From NCBI RefSeq assembly GCF_045920555.1, contig NZ_CP174509.1, forward strand, positions 5,518,001-5,582,000: a DNA stretch of 64,000 nucleotides, given 5' to 3'. Shown here piece after piece: positions 1 through 6,569 of this stretch (position 1 is the stretch's first letter; every line of letters starts with the position of its first letter). The notes beneath the pieces are model-generated. The model did no database searches, had not been told where the DNA came from, and was given only the letters and a program-made list of their open reading frames with translations. The position numbers and the translations under genes are program-made. The DNA is from Pseudalkalibacillus sp045920555 (GTDB lineage: Bacteria > Bacillota > Bacilli > Bacillales > Fictibacillaceae).

Positions 1-102
1 TCAAAAACGATTGAAAAGAATATTGCGAAAGACCTGTCACCTGAAGCGAAAAATATTTCAGAGTTTTACAATAATCTACCGGGTAATTTTCAGAAGGTGT
101 AA
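1..102 (+). CDS. C-terminal end of an unknown protein (5' end outside window)
   Basis: An open frame enters the window at base 1 and runs 33 codons to a TAA at 100-102, ending in ...PGNFQKV. It stops three bases before the ATG of the next gene, whose ribosome binding site (AGAAGGTG) lies inside its last codons, so the two are probably one transcript. Too little is visible to name a family. Confidence 0.55.
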   Translation, partial: SKTIEKNIAKDLSPEAKNISEFYNNLPGNFQKV

Positions 103-105
103 CCG

Positions 106-594
106 ATGACTACATTAACTCAATCAATTTCCATTCAACCCGAAAATATCATTAACAAACTAAAACAATTCGATCCGAAAGCAAACTATCAAATTGATAA
201 ACTCATTTATTATCCCTACCATTTCTTTAAATATAAAATGAAAGCAAAAGGGCTGCTAAAACTAGATGGATATCTTGGCTGTACAATTGACAGTATAAGT
301 GGACAAGGTGCCATCATTGACCATACCCCATTATTTATGGAAGAAAATCTACATGATCAACCATGTTTACCTAGTACACTTTCTTTACAAGATGCCAAAA
401 TAATGGCTGAGGATTTCCTGAATCATTCAGCATCTTTGAAACTAAAATTTTTCAGTATCCCTAAAATGCAACTAGAACAACATGAAAGGTTTTTTAGACC
501 GTACTGGATCATTGTCAATCAAAAAAACAATGAAAAATACCCATCTATTATGATCGATGGCGTTTCGGGAAAATATCATCCATTAAATATATAA
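106..594 (+). CDS. Hypothetical protein, 162 aa
   Basis: I do not recognise the family. The ATG at 106 has AAGGTG six bases upstream and follows the preceding stop by three bases, which implies translational coupling. The protein is mixed alpha/beta in appearance, with no signal peptide or membrane segment. It has an aromatic-rich stretch around residues 32-45 (YYPYHFFKYK) and a C-terminal part (about 120-162) ending in IMIDGVSGKYHPLNI, which resembles the final strand of small globular domains. It is probably cytosolic and partner to the gene entering the window at base 1. The reading is reliable as a gene, but no function can be assigned. Confidence 0.7.
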   Translation: MTTLTQSISIQPENIINKLKQFDPKANYQIDKLIYYPYHFFKYKMKAKGLLKLDGYLGCTIDSISGQGAIIDHTPLFMEENLHDQPCLPSTLSLQDAKIMAEDFLNHSASLKLKFFSIPKMQLEQHERFFRPYWIIVNQKNNEKYPSIMIDGVSGKYHPLNI

Positions 595-647
595 TGAATA
601 AAGGCTGTTTATTATTAAGTAGTTCCGTTTTTGTGGAGAAACATTAA

Positions 648-842
648 GGGAAAAATCTTATCATCCAAACGAAAGAACATGCATTAGGAGTAGCTGACCA
701 TAGTATCGAATATGAAGAGAAACTCAATATCCTGCAGGAGGGCCATAGAATACCGTTATTCATAACAAATGACCCGTTTTCTACTCCTGTTAATACAGGT
801 CATCCTATGACATGTTCTAGGATGGCTTTTGTTTTCTTTTGA
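648..842 (+). pseudogene. Open reading remnant without a start codon
   Basis: Downstream of the 162-aa gene, one plus-strand frame stays open for 64 codons from just after the TAA at 645-647 to a TGA at 840-842. It gives protein-like text such as KEHALGVADHSIEYEEKLN but has no ATG, GTG or TTG start with a ribosome binding site. The terminator-like hairpin at 797-840 lies inside its last third. It could be a decayed gene end or chance. I do not recognise a family. Confidence 0.25.
797..840 (+). terminator. Rho-independent terminator
   Basis: CATCCTA (801-807) pairs with TAGGATG (818-824). The stem can be extended by four more pairs including two G-T wobbles, and the loop is ten bases. It is followed on the plus strand by a T-rich run (TTTTGTTTTCTTTT). 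It is placed to end the transcript containing the 162-aa gene. Confidence 0.6.
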
Positions 843-908
843 TTCAAGTGATAGAATTCGCATACCATATTCTTTTAACATTTTAACCTTGATGTTGAAT
901 AATCCTAT

Positions 909-2112
909 TCACAAATTTAGTAAGGATTCATTTTCAAAAATAAAGGAATAGCTAATATCAACGAACAAAAAATAGTGATCAGATAATGGAAAACTAAAGG
1001 TGCGTATTGTTTCCCTAGTCTCAATATCCAAATAATTATCAGATAATATTCCTTTGTTAAATGTTTTCATTTGTAGGGTATTCTCTAAGAAATAGGGACG
1101 AAACGCCCAATTAGAACCTTTTTTATCGGGTTCAGTCTCCCAGCCTTCATCTCGCTTTCTGAAATTTGAAGACACTTGATAACCATCACTGTTACAAACA
1201 AACATACGGAAACTTTCTTCATTAAATAGGGTTGTCAATTCTTTAATAAACGAATCTACCTTTTCTATCCCTCTCCATTGAGAAAGTATATTCTTCACCT
1301 TTTGTTCCCAAATTGAAACAAGGTTCTGCCGTTGCTCAACGAAGTTTTTTTCTCTTTGGATATATTCAGCAATCTTACCTTTGACATTAACAGTTAATGA
1401 ATCCGTGGAGGAAAGGTCAAATTTTTGTGGCGCTAAATATTGTCCCTGGTAAAACATACCTCCATGCTTCCATGCAAATTGGAGATGAAAGTTATCCTCT
1501 ATATTGTCAAATAGCAAAGCAGCACCAATTCGGTGTGCGAGCATCGAAAGGGAATAGATAATATCTTGAAAACCTTCGGAATGATGATCACGAATAATGT
1601 TTGTATCAATTTTAAGAATATGGGGTTCAAGTTGACGTATCCGGTCTATATTAGAATTTTTGATCCCTATATGGTCGATTGCAACTTTTATTCCGTACGT
1701 TTTATAGTAGAGCAGTAAATGATTAAGAGTATGAAATTCCTCATCGAAGTCATGTTCAGTAATGGCTAAGACGATTCTCTCCATTGAAAATCCTCGTTGT
1801 TCAAAGCTTTTTAACGTTTGTAATAGGTCCTCTCCATGATTGACCATTAATTGTTTAGCGCAAGAAGCCTTGCTTGTTTGCTTCGAGAATATCTAAAATG
1901 GCAACATGTAATAGGTGTTGATCGACTTCCATTTTGAATTCATCGGGTACCTCATTATCTAGAAAAAAAGGCCTAAGTTTTACCCATTCATCCCCCTCCC
2001 AATATCGACCCGATACTTCATATCCAACGACATTATGTTTAATAGCGCTTACAATGGGTTGATAAGCAGGCTTTACGTTCTGTAAGTTGGTTATGATTTC
2101 TAAAGGATCCAT
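909..2112 (-). pseudogene. ykuI: YkuI-like degenerate EAL/c-di-GMP-binding protein, frame-broken
   Basis: Two minus-strand frames together match Bacillus YkuI, a two-domain protein with an EAL-type fold and a C-terminal PAS-like YkuI_C domain that binds cyclic-di-GMP. The first piece (2112-1855, 85 aa) carries the start, MDPLEIITNLQ, and the EAL region with GYEV where active enzymes have EAL, as in YkuI itself. The second piece (from about 1866 to 909) continues with AITEHDFDEE, VAIDHIG and ILKID, then the C-terminal domain ending near FVDISYSFIFE. Between them about 5-6 residues of the family sequence (the FxNxxAK region) are missing and the frame changes at about 1855-1866, so a small deletion is likely. 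The ATG at 2112 has GGAGGGGG upstream. Either it is a genuine pseudogene or the break is a sequence error; the rest of both frames is intact. Confidence 0.8.
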
Positions 2113-2265
2113 ACTCCCCCTCCTTCATATATCGATTAAAAATGAGTAAATAATGGAGTGTTTTATTGAACCTCTCGCCACTTAACGACCCATGGTTGGT
2201 CACCTCGTTTGAAGAGAATGTAAGTTCTTATTCTAACATAGCGAGGCTACTTTGACTAACGCCAA

Positions 2266-2335
2266 CCGACATTCATCTCCCACTTACTCATGGGATACGC
2301 CCTTCACATTCCTTGAGGTGGGAGTCTTCTGTCGG
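2266..2335. mobile_element. IS200/IS605-like end hairpin (solo remnant)
   Basis: CCGACATTCATCTCCCAC (2266-2283) pairs with GTGGGAGTCTTCTGTCGG (2318-2335) through GTGGGAG/CTCCCAC and TGTCGG/CCGACA with a small internal loop. A second small hairpin, CTCATGGGATACGCCCTT, lies in the loop. Sub-terminal imperfect palindromes of this kind mark the ends of IS200/IS605/TnpB elements in Bacilli. No transposase or TnpB reading frame is present, so this would be a solo end. The assignment rests on structure and remembered similarity only. Confidence 0.4.
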
Positions 2336-2519
2336 TAAACGATAAATCCTTCCACTTTCATATATAGGCTCCTGCAAAAACACAAACACAGATGGAGGAC
2401 AAGTCAAAGGTTTTCCCTGTTTTGAAACCCATCTGCCTTTGAACACCTTGCCCAGAAGTTTCTAGATGAATAATGAAAAGGATAAACTCACAAGGAGGTA
2501 TTCCATCATTACTCCTAAA

Positions 2520-2618
2520 ACAATCATATGTATATTCGGCACTAGGCCTGAAGCTATCAACCGAAAAATGGTTGGTATTGTAGGGGATTCTTACCTATTT
2601 GATCCAACAATTTTATGA
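2520..2618 (+). pseudogene. Fragment resembling the N-terminus of UDP-GlcNAc 2-epimerase
   Basis: A plus-strand frame reads TIICIFGTRPEAINRK and ends at a TGA at 2616-2618. FGTRPEAI is the hallmark N-terminal strand and loop of WecB/MnaA-type UDP-N-acetylglucosamine 2-epimerases. An AAGGAGGT sequence lies just upstream (2492-2499) but no clear start codon follows it. Only the first 15 or so residues look like the family, and the following residues do not. It is either a tiny relic or chance. Confidence 0.25.
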
Positions 2619-2757
2619 TAATGATCCGGAATAATAGTTTTTGAGATGAATTAAAAATATTCTTGTTTAAAGATCATAACTGAAGGTTTCAATGAGTTTG
2701 TACTTTCAGATGTAAACTCATTGGCTATAAATACCATGGAACTACCAAGCGAAATAT

Positions 2758-2786
2758 TTGAATAGTCTGAAAACCGTTAGTATAAT
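2758..2786 (+). promoter_or_regulatory. Sigma-A promoter of the IDEAL gene
   Basis: TTGAAT at 2758-2763 is followed after exactly 17 bases by TATAAT at 2781-2786, a near-consensus vegetative promoter. Transcription would begin near 2793, just ahead of the ribosome binding site AAGGAG at 2799-2804. This rules out the upstream TTG at 2758 as a translation start, because it would be the -35 box. Confidence 0.75.
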
Positions 2787-2814
2787 AGAAAAAAGGTTAA
2801 GGAGTTGGTTTCCT

Positions 2815-3012
2815 ATGGAAAGGAATTTGCTTAATACACCACCACAATCTGAAGTAAACGTCATGGATTCTGAATTTGCTGAAATGGTATTAAACAAAGC
2901 CCTTCGTAATTTCCGAAAAGAGCAAATCCGAAAAGAGATTGACCAGTCATTACAGGATAGAAACAAAGAAGAATTCCTACGATTAACAGAGGAATTGAAA
3001 AACATTTCTTAA
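2815..3012 (+). CDS. IDEAL-domain protein, 65 aa
   Basis: The small acidic protein starts at the ATG at 2815, ten bases after AAGGAG. Its C-terminal half (about residues 27-63) reads LRNFRKEQIRKEIDQSLQ followed by DRNKEEFLRLTEELKNI. This is the IDEAL domain, which occurs alone in many short Bacillaceae proteins and at the C-terminus of the YpiB family; its molecular role is not well defined. There is no signal peptide or membrane segment, so it should be cytosolic. It stands as a single gene with its own promoter, and a candidate small RNA with terminator follows directly. Family assignment is firm, function unknown. Confidence 0.85.
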   Translation: MERNLLNTPPQSEVNVMDSEFAEMVLNKALRNFRKEQIRKEIDQSLQDRNKEEFLRLTEELKNIS

Positions 3013-3034
3013 AATGTTATATTTCAATTCTGTG

Positions 3035-3146
3035 TATAATACAAGTACAAGAAAAGCAATGCCTATTAAATGACAACCAATCATTGATAGGTGGGGGAAA
3101 GACTGTCTGCCGAGTGGGGACTTGGGCTAAAGGCAGTCTTTTTTAT
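3035..3146 (+). ncRNA. Candidate small RNA or leader ending in a terminator
   Basis: After the IDEAL gene a TATAAT box (3035-3040) is followed by about 100 bases with two predicted hairpins. The first pairs CCTATTA (from 3062) with TGATAGG (about 3085-3091). The second has TGCC/GGCA (3108-3111 with 3132-3135) and AAGAC/GTCTT (3099-3103 with 3136-3140), encloses a G-rich loop (GAGTGGGGACTTGGGC), and ends in a run of six T. The G-rich loop sealed into a terminator stem is typical of regulatory RNAs rather than plain terminators, and recalls sporulation small RNAs such as CsfG, though I cannot confirm that. No good -35 box is visible, so it may be processed from the IDEAL transcript. Confidence 0.4.
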
Positions 3147-3276
3147 ATGATTTTCCTACGTTTTGTTACTCTTTTTCTATCAATTTATGATATAAATTAA
3201 CAATGCTTTTTAGTTACACAAATCATGCACTATTTTTACACAACTTCAGGAAAAAAAGAGATTATGGTAAACTTTT

Positions 3277-3819
3277 TTATAGCAGCTGCTTTACTTCGAA
3301 GTTCTCGATCGACCAATCCCCTTCAAAGTGCTCCAGGTTAACAACCGCTTCATTTTTTGTTCTGGTTGCAACCCCTTCTACTGTTAAAACATGATTGAAT
3401 ACGACTGTTACCAGGGCAGAATCTTCATCGATTCGGTTATAGTAGGTTTCTAGTATGTCAACCTTTGAAGAAATATCATCGCCTATGTTCTCTGTGCCTT
3501 CTGTATGGTGAACTTCCTCGCTTTTTGTTAGTTTTTCCCTTGCTTGACCGGAAGCGCGCTCTAAAAGCTTCTCCTGGATTCCTGGAGCGGTCTTGCTATC
3601 GTAAGTGAACATGATCTCGATAAATTCCTTCCCATGTTGAACTAATTTTTTATTGTTTGATTCTGAGGCCTTCAGACGGTCTCTAAGCTGTTTTACTTCC
3701 TCCTGGAGTGTTATCCTGTGTTTTTTCTCCTCGTTCCATTTCTCGTAGAATATGACGCTAACAATCGATGTTGTAACGACCAATAACAACGAGACGACAA
3801 TGAAACTATTTCGATTCAT
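3277..3819 (-). CDS. VirB8-like conjugation protein, 180 aa
   Basis: This is probably the VirB8/TcpC-like assembly factor of the conjugation channel, inserted in the membrane with its bulk outside. The ATG at 3819 overlaps the stop of the hydrolase gene (TAATG) and has AGAGGGGAG nine bases upstream, so a longer frame starting at 3912 is rejected. Residues 3-22 form one membrane helix, residues about 25-65 a basic coiled coil, and residues about 65-180 an alpha+beta domain compatible with the NTF2-like fold (ending WSIENFEVKQLL). Position as the last gene of the transfer operon supports the role. Known TcpC proteins carry two NTF2 domains and this has room for one. Identification rests on architecture and context, not a motif. 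Confidence 0.6.
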   Translation of the reverse strand: MNRNSFIVVSLLLVVTTSIVSVIFYEKWNEEKKHRITLQEEVKQLRDRLKASESNNKKLVQHGKEFIEIMFTYDSKTAPGIQEKLLERASGQAREKLTKSEEVHHTEGTENIGDDISSKVDILETYYNRIDEDSALVTVVFNHVLTVEGVATRTKNEAVVNLEHFEGDWSIENFEVKQLL

Positions 3820-4883
3820 TAAAAAATTCTCCCCTCTGGATTTACTTTTCTTCCGTTTTCGTGAAGTTCCAGGTGTAAATGTTCTCCGGTGCTGCTTCCT
3901 GTTGTGCCGCAAGTTCCAATCTTTTGGCCAGCCTGTACGGTTTGACCTGGTTGAACTAATATCTGCGCTAAATGCGCGTATACCGTAACCAATCCGCCTC
4001 CGTGATCAATATAGATCCTTTGGCCAAACCCTTCACTGTGATTGCCTTGATTCTGCCATCCTGCCTGTTGGATCTTTCCGTTTCTTGCTGCATAAATCGG
4101 GAGCGGTTGACCTTTACAACCAAAATCAACACCGTAATGATTCGTAGGAACTCCAGTAAACGGATCGAACCGAACACCAAACCTTGAAGTAATTTCTGCT
4201 TGAATCGGTTTGATAAATCCGTAACTGTTCGGGGATCCAGGGGAGATTTCTAAACTGCCTTCAAAGTACCGCAATACATTATCGACATAATTGATATCTC
4301 CGTATCCACTCCAACCTAATTCCTTCGCTTTTTTTTGAGAAAAGGCAGCTGCAACTTCTTTTGAATAGCCTCCACGTTTAAAGGCGTAATCAATAAAACC
4401 TGTTCCAAAATTGAAAGCCTGGAGCGTTAAAGAAATATCTCTCTCGGCTTTTTTCAATACCTGGGAGAAATATCTTACCCCAGCTTCTATACTGACTGCC
4501 GGGTTTGTAATGGTGTTAGGGGGCAATCCTAAAGATTCGCTTGCCTGCATAGGATCTCCACCCCTTCCACCGCTTTCCTGCTGCATTTTTGCTAGTAAAA
4601 GTTCTGTATATCCTTCAACTCCGTATTTTTCCGCATACTTCCTGACAAGCGGCTCGTATCGCCTGACCTCTGGAGAAACAATCGCTTTTCCCCCTATTCC
4701 ACCCTCTGGCAGAACAGGGGCACTTTCATCCATTTCTGGATTCATAAACAAAGCCGGTAGCAAGGTGATCCCTACTATCAATAAGAATCCTAGGATGATC
4801 GCGATTATGAGAAGCGGAAACTTAAACATCCAAAGTAATTTTAGGAATTCTATTTTTGCTTTCTGTTTTATAATCTCATTCAC
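3819..4883 (-). CDS. Conjugation cell-wall hydrolase: transglycosylase plus M23 peptidase
   Basis: A bifunctional enzyme that opens peptidoglycan for the transfer channel (VirB1/CwlT/TcpG role). After a cytoplasmic stub, one membrane helix (about residues 18-45) anchors it. A lysozyme-like transglycosylase domain follows (about 75-190), with catalytic Glu in KMQQESGG and the later FNFGTGFIDY motif. The C-terminal M23 zinc endopeptidase domain (about 235-354) has HYGVDF and HLHLE metal motifs. The GTG at 4883 is chosen because GAGGTG lies six bases upstream and it overlaps the end of the VirB6-like gene by eight bases; a GTG at 4892 is also in frame. ICEBs1 CwlT pairs muramidase with a P60 peptidase, so the M23 partner here is a variation. 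Confidence 0.85.
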   Translation of the reverse strand: MNEIIKQKAKIEFLKLLWMFKFPLLIIAIILGFLLIVGITLLPALFMNPEMDESAPVLPEGGIGGKAIVSPEVRRYEPLVRKYAEKYGVEGYTELLLAKMQQESGGRGGDPMQASESLGLPPNTITNPAVSIEAGVRYFSQVLKKAERDISLTLQAFNFGTGFIDYAFKRGGYSKEVAAAFSQKKAKELGWSGYGDINYVDNVLRYFEGSLEISPGSPNSYGFIKPIQAEITSRFGVRFDPFTGVPTNHYGVDFGCKGQPLPIYAARNGKIQQAGWQNQGNHSEGFGQRIYIDHGGGLVTVYAHLAQILVQPGQTVQAGQKIGTCGTTGSSTGEHLHLELHENGRKVNPEGRIF

Positions 4884-6552
4884 CCGAAGCACCTCTAAGA
4901 TTGTGCTTTCTCAAGCGTTTCGCTGCTTCTAATTGTGTTCCAGCTGTAGGTGTTGCTTTCTTTGCAGGCTTCGCTTCCAGAACTTGACTTTTAATTGGCT
5001 GCTGCTTTTTAATTGTGTTACGGGTAGTGGTTCCGCTGTGCTGTGTGTTTGGTCGGCCTACAACCGATTTTCCATTCACATTTGTGGATCCAACTGCCCT
5101 TTTTCTGTTTACATCTGGTTTCGCTCGATTTGTTACAGTTCGACTAGTAGAAGTATAGCTGCTTTGCCTTTCTCTAGGTGTTTCTGCTGTTTTAGATGAT
5201 CTATTTATCTCCTCTTGTTTACCTCCTCTATGCTCTATTGACCTCCATTTTTTGAAGAACCTTTCCCATGATGGTTCGTTGAATCCTAATCTGGTTCTAA
5301 CCGGTGTGATCAACTTATTCTGATATACTAACGCCCCTATAAAGACGATGATTTGAACAAACATTGTGACAAAAAAGTGTTCCTGTTCTGTCGCTGCGTA
5401 TGCTGCGGAAGACACAAACAACACGATAGAAACCAAAATACTCATATAAATCTTCATTAGGAGCGGCGATATAAGCCCTCCAAGGCCTTTCCAAGCTGTT
5501 CTGCTGTAGTAAGGAAGTAATCCCAAAAGAAAATTGAATGGTAATGTAATAGCTTTAAAGATGAACAATAAGCTATAAAACGTCATCCGTCCGATAAAGA
5601 TTAATAATGTGAGGGCCATGATCAGGACAAACAGAAAAATTAAACAGATAAAGGTGATTCTTGAAGAGTGTACTTCGCTTGTATTCTTCATCATTTCATT
5701 TTTGTGTAGTTCGATTTCTTCTTTTACAACCTCTTCTCGATCCTCTCCAGATGTCGAAAGCACCTTATGGATCCGTTCTTTACCTATTACTTTTTCGTTT
5801 ATCGTTCCAAATTGGAGCATCAAATAAGGCTTGTAGAGCCCTAAAGTGTAAATCTGGTTGTTCATAGCAGCTAAACTTTCATCATGATTGTAATTCTTTC
5901 CTGGAGCGGCAACCTTTGAAGTTTGACTAAGCACTTCTTTACCAACGACTGACGATCCTTGATTTAAGAATTTTAGGGATTGTTCCGCTGTCATTACGAA
6001 ACCTAAAGCGAAAACAAGAACGATAAATGTGCTTAAAATCCCTGTCAAAGCTGTTGAAGATTTACCTCTAACAAAGGCGTGATAGGCTGCCCAGATGGCC
6101 ATTAGCGAAACAAGAAAGCCTATAAAATACGTGTAGATACCTACATCGCTAAATCCTCCGTCAAAACCGGTTAAAATTTGTATGCTGTGGGCGGCTCCTT
6201 CGATCATTCCATTTATGAACTCTAATTGGAACGCTTCGTTTAGGAGAAAGATTGTTCCCTGGATAAACCACACAATTCCTTTAAATAAAAGGTTCGTGAT
6301 ATGGTTTCCCGCATATAGGAAAGTTTGTGTTGTTTTCTCCATGAACTTAAAGCCTTCAACTTCCTCCGCGTGTGTGTCTAACTTGTAATGACTAATCGGG
6401 TACTTATTGTAAAGCAGCTCCACATCTCCTACATTTTCACGTTCATCTAAAGGGATAAAATTATCGTCTAATGTTTCGGCGTTTGATATACCAGAAGGCA
6501 TTACAACAAATAATACTAAGATCAAGATCCATGTTTTTAGGCTGTTTCTCAT
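4876..6552 (-). CDS. VirB6/TcpH-like polytopic conjugation protein, 558 aa
   Basis: Likely the inner-membrane channel component of the type IV secretion system. A signal-type N-terminus (first about 25 residues, ending SNA) is followed by an extracytoplasmic segment. Membrane helices then appear around residues 80-105, 140-190, 295-345 and 365-410. The last about 120 residues are basic, polar and rich in Thr/Arg/Lys, and probably disordered in the cytoplasm. This layout, a multi-spanning core with a long charged tail, is typical of VirB6/TcpH proteins, which vary too much for motif recognition. GGGAGGTGA precedes the ATG at 6552. It sits between virB4 and the hydrolase gene, the usual place for this component. 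Confidence 0.7.
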   Translation of the reverse strand: MRNSLKTWILILVLFVVMPSGISNAETLDDNFIPLDERENVGDVELLYNKYPISHYKLDTHAEEVEGFKFMEKTTQTFLYAGNHITNLLFKGIVWFIQGTIFLLNEAFQLEFINGMIEGAAHSIQILTGFDGGFSDVGIYTYFIGFLVSLMAIWAAYHAFVRGKSSTALTGILSTFIVLVFALGFVMTAEQSLKFLNQGSSVVGKEVLSQTSKVAAPGKNYNHDESLAAMNNQIYTLGLYKPYLMLQFGTINEKVIGKERIHKVLSTSGEDREEVVKEEIELHKNEMMKNTSEVHSSRITFICLIFLFVLIMALTLLIFIGRMTFYSLLFIFKAITLPFNFLLGLLPYYSRTAWKGLGGLISPLLMKIYMSILVSIVLFVSSAAYAATEQEHFFVTMFVQIIVFIGALVYQNKLITPVRTRLGFNEPSWERFFKKWRSIEHRGGKQEEINRSSKTAETPRERQSSYTSTSRTVTNRAKPDVNRKRAVGSTNVNGKSVVGRPNTQHSGTTTRNTIKKQQPIKSQVLEAKPAKKATPTAGTQLEAAKRLRKHNLRGASGE

Positions 6553-6569
6553 TTTCTCACCTCCCGCTT

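Larger units (their letters stand above)
2113..2757. other. Gene-poor stretch holding a transposon-end-like hairpin and a sugar-epimerase motif
   Basis: No intact gene is visible over about 640 bases between the ykuI-like gene and the IDEAL gene. It contains the hairpin at 2266-2335 and an open fragment with an FGTRPEAI motif at 2520-2618, both listed separately. The remainder shows only short frames without ribosome binding sites. Confidence 0.5.

Noticed and set aside
2758..2814. Upstream TTG extension of the IDEAL gene
   Set aside because: The TTG and following bases form the -35 and -10 boxes of a near-consensus promoter; translation starts at 2815 after AAGGAG.
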